From assembly GCA_023818375.1 (NCBI GenBank), contig JAMWCC010000126.1:2684-47071 (forward strand): DNA of 44,388 nucleotides. Direction: 5' to 3'. Both the position numbers and the translations under genes were made by a program. Source of the stretch: Candidatus Omnitrophota bacterium (GTDB lineage: Bacteria > Ratteibacteria > UBA8468 > B48-G9 > DTJG01). Shown piece by piece: positions 19,834 to 29,013 of this stretch. The notes beneath the pieces were generated by a model. That model was not told the DNA's origin. It saw only the letters and a program-made list of their open reading frames with translations, and made no database searches. Numbering within the stretch: position 1 is the stretch's first letter; each line of letters starts with the position of its first letter.

Positions 19834-20075
19834 TTATTCTTTTCCGGATATATTTTTCAATTTCTCAAGATATTCATTGGTTTTATTGATTCAACAAGTA
19901 TGCTGTGTCTCTTATAACCAGCAATTGTGCCTTCGTTTTATTTTGTGTATGTTTTATTTCAAAACCCTTCAATCTGGCACAGGGCTTCTAAGGATACCTA
20001 TATTTAATCAAATCTCCAGCTCTTTTTCATTTGTGAGAAAACAATATGCATTCAGAGAAATTATTTTTGAGCAAT
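19834..20075 (-). pseudogene. Putative decayed gene remnant, unknown product
   Basis: Minus-strand protein-like segments spread over three frames: IISLNAYCFLTNEKELEI*LNIGILRSPVPD* / ARLKGFEIKHTQNKTKAQLLVIRDTAYLLNQ* / INKTNEYLEKLKNISGKE*. Confidence 0.35.
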
Positions 20076-20176
20076 CGGAGATTTGAAAATTGATCGGCAT
20101 TTTGGTAGAATAACTTTTAATCAAACCGTTTTCAAAAAAGGTTGGCGAGGTATTGAATTATCAAGGAAAGGAAGGA

Positions 20177-21418
20177 ATGGAAAATCCGTGGGAAATAGCT
20201 CAGAAACAGTTTGATAATGCTGCAGAAAAACTTGGGCTTCAGGAATGGTTGAGGCTGAAATTAAGAGAACCACGCAGAGTTTTAATTGTATCTGTGCCTG
20301 TTAGGATGGATGATGGATCCTTGCAAGTTTTTACAGGATACCGCAGCCAGCATAACACGGCTAGAGGTCCAGCAAAAGGTGGGATAAGGTATCATCCAGA
20401 TGTTACACTTGATGAGGTAGTGGCTTTGTCTATGTGGATGACATGGAAGTGTGCAGTAGTAAATGTTCCTTTTGGTGGTGGAAAAGGCGGAATCAGATGT
20501 AACCCGAAAACAATGTCTGTTGGAGAAATTGAAAGAATGACCAGGAGATACACTGCAGAAATCTTTGATATTATCGGACCAGAAAAAGACATCCCAGCTC
20601 CTGATGTTAATACGGATGCACAGGTGATGGCATGGATTATGGATACCTACTCGGTTTTTTCTGGAAGAAACGTTCCAGGAGTTGTAACTGGAAAACCCCT
20701 TGATATTGGAGGCTCTGCAGGAAGAGATGAAGCTACGGGAAGGGGTGTTTATTACACAATTTTAAATTATTTCAAGTACAAAAAGGAATCTATTGAAGGG
20801 AAAACAATAACCATTCAAGGATTTGGCAATGTCGGACAGCATGCAGCAACGCTTCTTGAAAAAGACGGTTTCAAGATTATAGGGGTTAGTGATTCTACCG
20901 GAGCAATTTATAATCCAGCAGGTTTGAATATAAATGAACTAAAGGAAATTAAAACAAAAACAAAAAAGGTAACCGATTATAAAGATGCAGAAAAATTACC
21001 CAGGGACGAAATCCTTTTTGAAAAAGCGGATATCTTAATACCTTCGGCTCTTGAAGCAGCTATTACAAAAGATAATGCCGATAAAATCAAGGCGCGTGTT
21101 ATATGTGAGGCTGCCAATGGACCGATCACGATCGATGCTGATAGTATTTTGCGTGAGAAAGGAATAACCGTGATTCCGGACATTCTTGCAAGCGCAGGCG
21201 GGGTAACGGTTTCCTATTTTGAATGGCTACAGAATATACAATCTTTCTACTGGACGCACCAGCAGGTAATTGAGAAACTTGAAGCAATTATGAATACTGC
21301 TTTTGATAGTGTCGTTCATCTGGCTGAGGAAAAGAAGGTTACACTTAGGGAAGCTGCATTGATGCTTGCCATCCTTAGGGTCGCTGAATCATCAAGATGC
21401 AGGGGATTATACCCTTGA
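20177..21418 (+). CDS. Glutamate dehydrogenase (Glu/Leu/Phe/Val dehydrogenase family)
   Basis: RSQHNTARGPAKGGIRYHPDVTLDEVVALSMWMTWKCAVVNVPFGGGKGGI, QGFGNVGQHAA, AANGPIT; ATG at MENPWE preferred over the upstream TTG. Confidence 0.93.
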   Translation: MENPWEIAQKQFDNAAEKLGLQEWLRLKLREPRRVLIVSVPVRMDDGSLQVFTGYRSQHNTARGPAKGGIRYHPDVTLDEVVALSMWMTWKCAVVNVPFGGGKGGIRCNPKTMSVGEIERMTRRYTAEIFDIIGPEKDIPAPDVNTDAQVMAWIMDTYSVFSGRNVPGVVTGKPLDIGGSAGRDEATGRGVYYTILNYFKYKKESIEGKTITIQGFGNVGQHAATLLEKDGFKIIGVSDSTGAIYNPAGLNINELKEIKTKTKKVTDYKDAEKLPRDEILFEKADILIPSALEAAITKDNADKIKARVICEAANGPITIDADSILREKGITVIPDILASAGGVTVSYFEWLQNIQSFYWTHQQVIEKLEAIMNTAFDSVVHLAEEKKVTLREAALMLAILRVAESSRCRGLYP

Positions 21419-21419
21419 A

Positions 21420-22352
21420 ATGATGATAAAACTGGCTTTCATCGGGACAAACGAAGGAAACGGACACATCTTTTCTTGGAGTGCAATTATAAACGGAAGA
21501 TACGATCCAGAACTTATGAAACGATGCGGTTACCCGGTGATTTACGATTATCTTTCAAGTCAACCACAAGCGAATCTTGGGATTCCCGATGCCCGTGTTA
21601 CCCATGTTTGGACTCATGATAAGAAATTTTCTGAATTTGTTGCGAAAACGTGTTTTATTGAAAATATTATGAACAGTCCAGAAGAGGCAGTCGGTAAGGT
21701 AGATGCAGTTATCATAACAACCGATATTGCCTCTCAGCATATCATACTTGCCAAACCATTTATTGAAAAAAATATCCCTGTTTTTATAGATAAACCGCTT
21801 ACTGACAATGAAAAGGATCTTAAAGAATTCTACAGGTGGCATATGGAAGGAAGGCCTTTTATGTCCTGTTCAAGTGTTAGGTACGCAAAGGAAATTGATC
21901 CCTGTGAAATTATGAATGCAGGAAGACTACTGTTTATTAGTGGAATCATGTCAAAAACATGGGAAAGATATGGAGTTCATGCTGTAGAGGGACTATATAC
22001 GATAGCCGGTGGGAATATAAAATCCGTGCAAAACCTTGGGGAATATGACATTAATTTGGTGCTTGTTGAATTTTGGTCTGGGTTAAGAGCTTTGCTTCAG
22101 GTAATCTATAATTCCAATATTTTTGTTAGGTATGATATTTTTGGAGAGAAAAAAACACTCACCATTGAAACCAGGGATTACTTTCACATGTTTAAAAGGC
22201 AGCTTGAAAAATTTTTGGATTTTGTAAGAACAGGAAAATTACCTTTTCAATTTTCACAGACCATTGAAATCATAAAAGTTGTGATTGCTGGTATTAAATC
22301 CCGCAATGAAAAACGCAAGGTTTTCTTGGAAGAAATATGTCTGGAGGAATAG
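21420..22352 (+). CDS. Gfo/Idh/MocA family oxidoreductase
   Basis: KLAFIGTNEGNGH Rossmann start, DAVIITTDIASQHIILAKPFIEKNIPVFIDKPLTDNEKDL (DKP motif). Confidence 0.75.
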   Translation: MMIKLAFIGTNEGNGHIFSWSAIINGRYDPELMKRCGYPVIYDYLSSQPQANLGIPDARVTHVWTHDKKFSEFVAKTCFIENIMNSPEEAVGKVDAVIITTDIASQHIILAKPFIEKNIPVFIDKPLTDNEKDLKEFYRWHMEGRPFMSCSSVRYAKEIDPCEIMNAGRLLFISGIMSKTWERYGVHAVEGLYTIAGGNIKSVQNLGEYDINLVLVEFWSGLRALLQVIYNSNIFVRYDIFGEKKTLTIETRDYFHMFKRQLEKFLDFVRTGKLPFQFSQTIEIIKVVIAGIKSRNEKRKVFLEEICLEE

Positions 22353-22353
22353 A

Positions 22354-23130
22354 ATGGGGATACTTGATGACTTTAAGCTTACAGATAGGGTAGCTGTGGT
22401 TACGGGAGGTGCAGGTAGATATGGAAAATTTATAGTTGAAGGTCTTGCAGAAGCAGGTGCTATTGTTTATGTCGTGTCAAGAAATATTGAGAACTGCGAA
22501 AATTTTGCCTCAAAAATGAGGGAAAAGGGCTTTCAGGTTTTTTCAGGTTATCTGGATATGGGAAAAACAGAAAGTATTTTAGCTATGAAAGAAAAGGTGA
22601 TAAAACAGCAGGGGAAAATAGATATTCTTGTTAACAATGCTGTCTTGAGACCTATGAAGCACTATAATGATCCGATCGAAGCATTTGACCAATCTATGAA
22701 GATAAACGCTACAGGGATTATGGACACTACCAGGATATTTGCTGAGGATATGATGAAAAGAAAAAGAGGAGTTATTATCAACATCTCTTCTATAATGGGA
22801 GTTGTTGGACCGGATTTTACCCTTTACGAAGGAACATATATGGATGCACCGCCAGATTACTTTTTCCATAGAGCAGGAATCATATCCCTAACAAGATATC
22901 TTGCAGCAAAATATGCACCTTACAATATCAGGGTAAACTGTATTTCACCTGGGGGACTATTTGAGAATCAGCCAAAGGAATTTGTTGAGAGGTACAATAA
23001 ACGAACATTTTTAGGCAGGATGGCAAAAGGACATGATATAAAGGGTGTGGTAGTATTCTTGGCATCAGATGCATCGTCCTACATCACGGGTGAAAATATC
23101 CTTGTTGATGGAGGTTATACAAAAAAATGA
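22354..23130 (+). CDS. SDR family oxidoreductase
   Basis: VAVVTGGAGRYGKFIVEGLAEAG, DILVNNAVLRP, INISSIMG, YAPYNIRVNCISPGG, SYITGENILVDGGYTKK. Confidence 0.92.
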   Translation: MGILDDFKLTDRVAVVTGGAGRYGKFIVEGLAEAGAIVYVVSRNIENCENFASKMREKGFQVFSGYLDMGKTESILAMKEKVIKQQGKIDILVNNAVLRPMKHYNDPIEAFDQSMKINATGIMDTTRIFAEDMMKRKRGVIINISSIMGVVGPDFTLYEGTYMDAPPDYFFHRAGIISLTRYLAAKYAPYNIRVNCISPGGLFENQPKEFVERYNKRTFLGRMAKGHDIKGVVVFLASDASSYITGENILVDGGYTKK

Positions 23131-24107
23131 AAAAAATTTTGATAGTCGGTTGTGGTGGAATAGGGAAAAGGCATATAGACGGCTTTCTCAGAACTGGTAA
23201 ATGTAGAGTATCTGTTTGTGATATAGATAACGAAAAACTGCAGCAGCTTGAAAACAAATATCCACTGGATTCATTATTCACTGACTTTTTTTCTGTAGAT
23301 ATTAGTAAGTTCGATGCTGTTTTGATTGCAACGCCTGCAAATCAGCATATAAAAATGGCGAAAAGATGTTGTCAAATGCAAGTACCGTTTCTACTTGAAA
23401 AGCCGCTTGCAGTAACACTTGAAGGAGTGGATGAGCTCATAGACATGTCAAAAAAGAGTAATATTGTGTGTGCTGTGGGTTACACAAGACGCAGTATACC
23501 TTCCTTCAAAAAGTTTAAACAGCTTGCTGATTCAGGGATGGCAGGTGAGATTAAAATGGCAAATTTCTATTGTGGCCAGGATTATAGAAAATACAGACCT
23601 GATTATTCAAACATTTATTTTTCAAGGAGGTCAACAGGTGGTGGTGTTCTTAGGGATTTTGTAACCCATTTTATTGATCTTGCTCAGTGGATACTCGGAA
23701 AACCAAAAAGAGGTTTTGCATTGACTGCGAATCTTGTTTTTGGAAATGCTGTGGAAACGGATGATTCTGCTATAGTTATTGGTGAATTTGCAGGAAAGTT
23801 GGCAAATTTTTATTGTAATGGTTTTCAAAAACCAAACGAGTTAGTTATAGACCTTGCAGGAACAAAAGGGAATCTCAAATATACTCTTGCGACAAGATTT
23901 TTATCGAAAATTTTGTTTTCGAACGACGATTCAGGAAACTGGCAGGAGATTGTCTGTTTCCATGATGAGATATTTGATTACTATCTTTACCAGGCTCAAG
24001 AGTTTTTGAAGATGCTGGATGGAGAGATTTGTGAATTGACAACACTTGAGGAAGCTGCAGAAAATTTAAAGTTCATTATTGATGTAATCGAAAGAAGTAA
24101 AGATTAA
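23127..24107 (+). CDS. Gfo/Idh/MocA family oxidoreductase
   Basis: KILIVGCGGIGKRHIDG, DAVLIATPANQHIKMAKRCCQMQVPFLLEKPLAVTLEG. Confidence 0.9.
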   Translation: MKKILIVGCGGIGKRHIDGFLRTGKCRVSVCDIDNEKLQQLENKYPLDSLFTDFFSVDISKFDAVLIATPANQHIKMAKRCCQMQVPFLLEKPLAVTLEGVDELIDMSKKSNIVCAVGYTRRSIPSFKKFKQLADSGMAGEIKMANFYCGQDYRKYRPDYSNIYFSRRSTGGGVLRDFVTHFIDLAQWILGKPKRGFALTANLVFGNAVETDDSAIVIGEFAGKLANFYCNGFQKPNELVIDLAGTKGNLKYTLATRFLSKILFSNDDSGNWQEIVCFHDEIFDYYLYQAQEFLKMLDGEICELTTLEEAAENLKFIIDVIERSKD

Positions 24108-24874
24108 TGTTCGGTGCGTTTTTCCTCGGTTTGTGGCTTGCCTTTGGCTTAATAATTCTCGGCATTGAATTTTACTATTTTATCGTTTCAAGATACTTAG
24201 AAAAGGACCTTTCTGGATTAGAGGCTTTGATCTTAATTTTTTGTTTTGCTATTTCTATTTTCATGTTTATTAAATCAATTTTCCATGAGGAAATGATAAT
24301 CCTGCGATTGTTTTCACTCTTGCCTTTGCCATTGGCAAGGGGAGTTATTTACACTATCGGTTTCACCAAGGAGAAAGTTCAGCAGAAAATTGAGGAAGAA
24401 AAGTCTTTAAGAGATTGGTTGTACACAATAGAAAAACAACCTGATAATGTAAATGCCTATGTTTCTATTGGTGATATATATTTTGAGAAAAAGGATTATG
24501 AAAAAGCTCTTGAATTCTATAATAAAGCTTACAAGATTATGGAGATGCCTTATATTTTAAAAAGAATCAGGACTAGCGAAAAAGAATTAAAAATACAAAA
24601 AGGAGTTATCTGGGTTTGTCCTGAATGTAGTTTTGATAATTTGAATGAGGTAAAGCAATGTAAGATATGCGGATACTCAAAAGTTGACAGAAACATTTTA
24701 AGGGATATCAAACACCTCAAAAAAGAAATTTTTAAAGGAATTGCAATAATAATTTTTGGACCCCTTGTTTTAATATTTCTTGCTGCCCTATACATAATCC
24801 TTCCAATATACATTGCATTGGGGATTACGCTTTTGATGATTTATTTTACAATCAAGTATTTTGTGACTTACTAA
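24107..24874 (+). CDS. Membrane protein with TPR repeat and C-terminal four-cysteine zinc ribbon
   Basis: N- and C-terminal TM segments; VNAYVSIGDIYFEKKDYEKALEFYNKAYKI TPR; VCPECSFDNLNEVKQCKICGYSK. Confidence 0.65.
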   Translation: MFGAFFLGLWLAFGLIILGIEFYYFIVSRYLEKDLSGLEALILIFCFAISIFMFIKSIFHEEMIILRLFSLLPLPLARGVIYTIGFTKEKVQQKIEEEKSLRDWLYTIEKQPDNVNAYVSIGDIYFEKKDYEKALEFYNKAYKIMEMPYILKRIRTSEKELKIQKGVIWVCPECSFDNLNEVKQCKICGYSKVDRNILRDIKHLKKEIFKGIAIIIFGPLVLIFLAALYIILPIYIALGITLLMIYFTIKYFVTY

Positions 24875-25539
24875 TCAAATACCAAAGTAAGCCACTGGTC
24901 AAATTTGTGGAAATTTCTATCAGTTAAATAGGCACAAGAAGAAAGCTCCCGATAATTTTTTAATACATAACTGTAATCATATCTTGCAAGATGGAACAGC
25001 CATTTTTCGCCTTTCTTTGGAGGATTTTTTAAAGTAGGTAAACTTAAAAAAGGAATTGCTATTTCAATTGTCCAGTGGTTATCGAAATCCGATGGGTCAT
25101 TAATTGTACCAGAAACGAAGCTTTCAACAAGTATTCCTTCACAATTCCATTTTGAAGACTCAATGATACTTTTGTTAGTTCTTTCTGGATAAACGAAAAA
25201 TGCATCAAAAATGGTTTTGATAGGAGAAAATTCGAACTCAAAATATGGACCTCCACTACAAGAAGTCATAATGAAAACTTCGACTACATCTTCTTCCCAG
25301 ATGGGACTGTCTCTTCTGACATATGTTGCCCTTATATCTTTGTCAAAGCATGTAAAACCAACATATAGATATTTTTGATTGTACAACAACTTTGCAACAG
25401 TTTTTGAAACCGGTTGTTGAAGAGTGACTGGGACAAAAAATTCCAGGGCTTTTGCGAGATACCAGTCTTGTTCATCCAGTAGACCATCTATTTTTAATTC
25501 TTTATCTATTCTTGGGCATCTGTATGCAATTTTGCACAT
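24871..25539 (-). CDS. CBM9-like (carbohydrate-binding family 9-like) domain protein
   Basis: KELKIDGLLDEQDWYLAK, VAKLLYNQKYLYVGFTCFDKDI, VVEVFIMT, FEFEFSPIKTIFDAFF. Confidence 0.75.
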   Translation of the reverse strand: MCKIAYRCPRIDKELKIDGLLDEQDWYLAKALEFFVPVTLQQPVSKTVAKLLYNQKYLYVGFTCFDKDIRATYVRRDSPIWEEDVVEVFIMTSCSGGPYFEFEFSPIKTIFDAFFVYPERTNKSIIESSKWNCEGILVESFVSGTINDPSDFDNHWTIEIAIPFLSLPTLKNPPKKGEKWLFHLARYDYSYVLKNYRELSSCAYLTDRNFHKFDQWLTLVFD

Positions 25540-25556
25540 TTTAGTAGTAAAAAATG

Positions 25557-25627
25557 AGCGGGATACGGGAATCGAACCCGCACTTCAAGCTTGGGAAGCT
25601 TGCACTCTACCATTGAGTTAATCCCGC
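25557..25627 (-). tRNA. tRNA-Gly (CCC)
   Basis: Reverse strand GCGGGATTAACTCAATGGTAGAGTGCAAGCTTCCCAAGCTTGAAGTGCGGGTTCGATTCCCGTATCCCGC folds as a cloverleaf; loop TTCCCAA; U73; CCA not encoded. Confidence 0.93.
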
Positions 25628-25636
25628 TTATATAAG

Positions 25637-25664
25637 ATTATACATTTGAGGAAAACAAAATCAA
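25637..25664 (-). promoter_or_regulatory. Sigma70-type promoter for tRNA-Gly
   Basis: TTGATT - 16 bp - TATAAT on the minus strand immediately upstream of the tRNA. Confidence 0.65.
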
Positions 25665-26122
25665 GATTTCTGGATTTGGCTGGTAACCGTAGTAATTTTT
25701 TCGATATTTCTTTTGGAAGGAAAGAACCTAAATCCTGAAAAAAATGAGATAGCACAAAAAATAATGACCCATGAAATATTTCCAGAGATAATAAACCCAA
25801 TAAATCCTGAAAGTCCGATATAATTAAGTACACCAAGGCCAATAATATTGAACATATAAGGAGAAAAAAATTGATTTTTCCTTCTAATTTTTTTTTGGAT
25901 TAAATGCATTATGCCATCTATAAAGAAAAAAACTGCAAGACCAGAAAGATAAAGAAAATATTGAATTGATCTAGCGGTGTTGTTTATTTCGTAAAATTCT
26001 GGAGATGGTTGATAACAATGAATTTTTTTTAAGTAAACTGCGATAAGAGCCAGAAAAAGCGGACTGAAAAAAAATAAAAAATTGAATAGTTTCAAAATTT
26101 TTTCATTATATTTTTTTTCCAT
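25661..26122 (-). CDS. Hypothetical small multi-TM membrane protein
   Basis: 153-aa ORF with about four hydrophobic segments; no recognised motif. Confidence 0.55.
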   Translation of the reverse strand: MEKKYNEKILKLFNFLFFFSPLFLALIAVYLKKIHCYQPSPEFYEINNTARSIQYFLYLSGLAVFFFIDGIMHLIQKKIRRKNQFFSPYMFNIIGLGVLNYIGLSGFIGFIISGNISWVIIFCAISFFSGFRFFPSKRNIEKITTVTSQIQKS

Positions 26123-26140
26123 GGCACATATTATAACATC

Positions 26141-26169
26141 TTGACTGTAAAGTTAAAAAAAAATATACT
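26141..26169 (+). promoter_or_regulatory. Sigma70-type promoter for tRNA-Arg
   Basis: TTGACT - 17 bp - TATACT, 7 bp upstream of the tRNA 5' end. Confidence 0.75.
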
Positions 26170-26176
26170 TTTTATA

Positions 26177-26250
26177 GCGCCTGTAGCTCAATAGGATAGA
26201 GCATCTGCCTTCTAAGCAGAGGGCTGCCCGTTCGATTCGGGCCAGGCGCG
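26177..26250 (+). tRNA. tRNA-Arg (TCT)
   Basis: GCGCCTG...CAGGCGC acceptor stem; TCTGC CTTCTAA GCAGA anticodon arm; GCCCG TTCGATT CGGGC T arm. Confidence 0.94.
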
Positions 26251-26271
26251 CATTCAAACCTTTAATCAAAA

Positions 26272-27123
26272 ATGTTAATTCCACATAGAAAACTTAAGGA
26301 TGGTACCTCGATCTCCATTATTGGTGCTGGTGGATTGATGTTCTCGGGTCTCCTCCAGGTAAAAGTGGATGAGGTTGTTGATACAGCAATTTCAAACGGG
26401 ATCAATTTCTTTGATGTTGCGCCGACTTATGGTGATGCCGAGATTAAACTTGGAAATGCGCTTGAAGGAAAGAGGAAAAATATACTTTTATCCTGCAAAA
26501 CAACCAGAAGAGATAGAAATAATGCACTTTCTGAACTGCGTCAATCAATGAAAAATTTAAAAACAGATTATTTTGATTTTTATGTTATGCACGGAATAAG
26601 GGATGTAGAGAAAGATGTTCAGTCCGCTTGTTCAAAGAATGGAATGCTTGAATTGGCTATTGAAGTTAAAAAACAGGGTATTGTTCGGAGAATCGGATTT
26701 AGTGCTCATACTGAAGAAGCAGCAATTGCAGCTTTGAACAAATTTGATTTTGATTTCATCATGTTCCCGATTAATATCTTTTGTTTTTTAAAGGTGGGTT
26801 TCGGAGAAAAAGTATTGGAAGCGGCAAGAAAGAGAAATGTAGACGTTATCGGCATAAAATGTTTTGCACTTCAAAAATGGAAAGAAAACTCCGAAAAATC
26901 AAAATATCCCAATTGCTGGTATCAGCCAATCGAAGATATCGAAATTGCGAAAATCGCTTTTTCATGGGCAGTAAATAAAGGGATCGTATCCATTATTCCG
27001 CCTGCAGATGTTGAAGTATTTTGTAATGCTATCAAGATCGCAAGAATGAAACTTGAACTTAAACAAGCACACCTGGCAAGAATTAAAAAAATTGTGGACA
27101 ATATTGAACCCATCTTCCCATAA
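26272..27123 (+). CDS. Aldo/keto reductase family protein
   Basis: GINFFDVAPTYGDAEIKLGNAL, LLSCKTTRRD, DYFDFYVMHGI, VRRIGFSAHT. Confidence 0.88.
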   Translation: MLIPHRKLKDGTSISIIGAGGLMFSGLLQVKVDEVVDTAISNGINFFDVAPTYGDAEIKLGNALEGKRKNILLSCKTTRRDRNNALSELRQSMKNLKTDYFDFYVMHGIRDVEKDVQSACSKNGMLELAIEVKKQGIVRRIGFSAHTEEAAIAALNKFDFDFIMFPINIFCFLKVGFGEKVLEAARKRNVDVIGIKCFALQKWKENSEKSKYPNCWYQPIEDIEIAKIAFSWAVNKGIVSIIPPADVEVFCNAIKIARMKLELKQAHLARIKKIVDNIEPIFP

Positions 27124-27160
27124 AGTGCTTTTAAAAGTATTTTTTTGTTGCGTATGGTGT

Positions 27161-27188
27161 TTGAATTCTTCCTTAGATTTGTTATAAT
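27161..27188 (+). promoter_or_regulatory. Sigma70-type promoter for tRNA-Lys
   Basis: TTGAAT - 16 bp - TATAAT, 12 bp upstream of the tRNA 5' end. Confidence 0.68.
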
Positions 27189-27200
27189 AGTTTTATCAAT

Positions 27201-27273
27201 GGGCCGTTAGCTCAACAGGCAGAGCAGGGCACTCTTAATGCCAAGGCTGGAGGTTCGATTCCTCCACGGCCTA
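27201..27273 (+). tRNA. tRNA-Lys (CTT)
   Basis: GGGCCGT...ACGGCCT acceptor stem; anticodon loop CTCTTAA; GGAGG TTCGATT CCTCC T arm. Confidence 0.92.
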
Positions 27274-27408
27274 TAACATTAAATTGGAAAAGCTAATTGC
27301 TAAGAAAATCATGCAAAGACAATATACCTTCATATTTTTTAAAATTTATCGACTTTCCGTATCTATCTTTATTAGACCAATTTTTACTTTTGCCTTATGG
27401 GGTAGTTA

Positions 27409-28125
27409 ATGGCAAATGTCGTCTATCTACCTGCAAAAGGGAAAGCTGTTTTTGTTGGTGATACACACGGCGATATTCAAGCATCAAGATCTATTATCAA
27501 GAGGTTCGCAACAAGGGATTATTTTGTGGTTTTTCTCGGTGATTATGTTGATAGGGGAGAGAAAAGCCGCGAAAATATAGATTTTCTAATTTCAGAGCAG
27601 AAGAAAAATTCGAGAATAGTGCTTCTTGCTGGTAATCACGAAATGAATTTAATAGAACCTGTGTCACCTTCAGACTTCTGGGACGGCTTGAGCGAGATTG
27701 AAGCTTATGACTATTCAAAAATTTTCAATACGTTTCCCCTGGCAGTTTCTGGAAATGGTTTTGTGGCAGTTCACGCAGGACTTCCTGATTTGGCAAATCT
27801 TGAAGAGTGGGATAAAATAAAATCGGGTGACAAAAACTGGATGTATTTACTTTGGGCGGATTTCAGGGATAAAGATGGTGAGTATCTTGGAGAAATATGC
27901 GGAAGGATAAAATTGGGGCGAGATTATTTTTATAGGATTATGAATGCCATTGGCAAAAATGTACTTATTCGTTCTCATGACCCCTACGCCCCTGAAAAGA
28001 TGTTCAATAAAAGATGCCTCACCATTTTTACCTCATCCAGTTATGGCAGGGAACGCAAGATTGCCGTACTGGATCTGTCCAAGGAACTGGAATCCACTGA
28101 TGATGTTGAGTTGATTTCATTTTAA
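27409..28125 (+). CDS. PPP-family (calcineurin-like) serine/threonine protein phosphatase-like metallophosphoesterase
   Basis: VFVGDTHGD, FLGDYVDRGEKS, LLAGNHEMN, AVHAGLPD. Confidence 0.88.
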   Translation: MANVVYLPAKGKAVFVGDTHGDIQASRSIIKRFATRDYFVVFLGDYVDRGEKSRENIDFLISEQKKNSRIVLLAGNHEMNLIEPVSPSDFWDGLSEIEAYDYSKIFNTFPLAVSGNGFVAVHAGLPDLANLEEWDKIKSGDKNWMYLLWADFRDKDGEYLGEICGRIKLGRDYFYRIMNAIGKNVLIRSHDPYAPEKMFNKRCLTIFTSSSYGRERKIAVLDLSKELESTDDVELISF

Positions 28126-28127
28126 TC

Positions 28128-29003
28128 ATGGCGAGAAATTTTTCAGAGTATTATCTGGCAGAAAAAGTAGGGGTTGGTGCCTTTGCCACGGTTTATAAGG
28201 CTTATTCACAGCTTCAAAAACCAACGTATGGCAAGGTTGTGGCTATTAAAATTCTGAATGAGAAGATTTATGGAGCCAGTGAAAGCAAGGTAATAAAGCA
28301 ATTTGAAAGGGAAGCAAGCATCGCAATGCAATTGAACCACGAAAATGTTGTAAAGGTTTATAACTGGGGAAAATTCAATGGAAGGTACGCCATGATCATG
28401 GAGTTTGTGGATGGCAAGAACCTTAATGAATTCATACATGAGCCGGAAAAATATAGTTTTACTACCCTTGTTGCAATAGGATATAAGATTGCTTCTGGTT
28501 TGATTCATATACATTCACATGGAATTGTGCATAAGGACATAAAACCGGAGAACGTCCTTGTTTCAAATGATTTAAAGATTGTTAAGATAACTGATTTTGG
28601 TATAGCCAAAGTACCAAGAAGATGGTGGCAGAGAGACCTATTTGATAGAGCAGGGAGTGAAAGGAGATTCAGCCATATTTCTTATGCTGCTCCAGAACAG
28701 AAGGAAGGAAGATCTGACGCGCGTTCTGATATTTACAGCCTTGGTGTTTTAATTGATGAACTTCTAACTGTAAAGTTGTCATTGCCTGAAATTCCTGGTA
28801 AGAATGAGCAAGATTATTTCAGAAGAATTTCAGAGGTGATATTCAAATACAGAAAAACGCAAATGCTTCTGTCAGAGCATTTACCCATTCCCGATCAATT
28901 TAAGGATATTCTTAGAAAGGCAACACATGACAATCCGGAAATGAGGTTCCAAACATCTTCAGAATTTGCCTACGCACTTTCAAGGTTCATCGATTACGTC
29001 TGA
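28128..29003 (+). CDS. Hanks-type serine/threonine protein kinase (soluble, no PASTA or TM)
   Basis: VGVGAFATVYKA, VAIKIL, IVHKDIKPENVLVS, ITDFGIAKV, YAAPEQ, SDIYSLGVLIDELL. Confidence 0.93.
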   Translation: MARNFSEYYLAEKVGVGAFATVYKAYSQLQKPTYGKVVAIKILNEKIYGASESKVIKQFEREASIAMQLNHENVVKVYNWGKFNGRYAMIMEFVDGKNLNEFIHEPEKYSFTTLVAIGYKIASGLIHIHSHGIVHKDIKPENVLVSNDLKIVKITDFGIAKVPRRWWQRDLFDRAGSERRFSHISYAAPEQKEGRSDARSDIYSLGVLIDELLTVKLSLPEIPGKNEQDYFRRISEVIFKYRKTQMLLSEHLPIPDQFKDILRKATHDNPEMRFQTSSEFAYALSRFIDYV

Positions 29004-29013
29004 AAAGCAGGAT

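Noticed and set aside
19877-20086. 69-aa plus-strand ORF as a real small protein
   Set aside because: Composition is not protein-like and it lies over minus-strand coding-like remnants; the pseudogene explanation is better.
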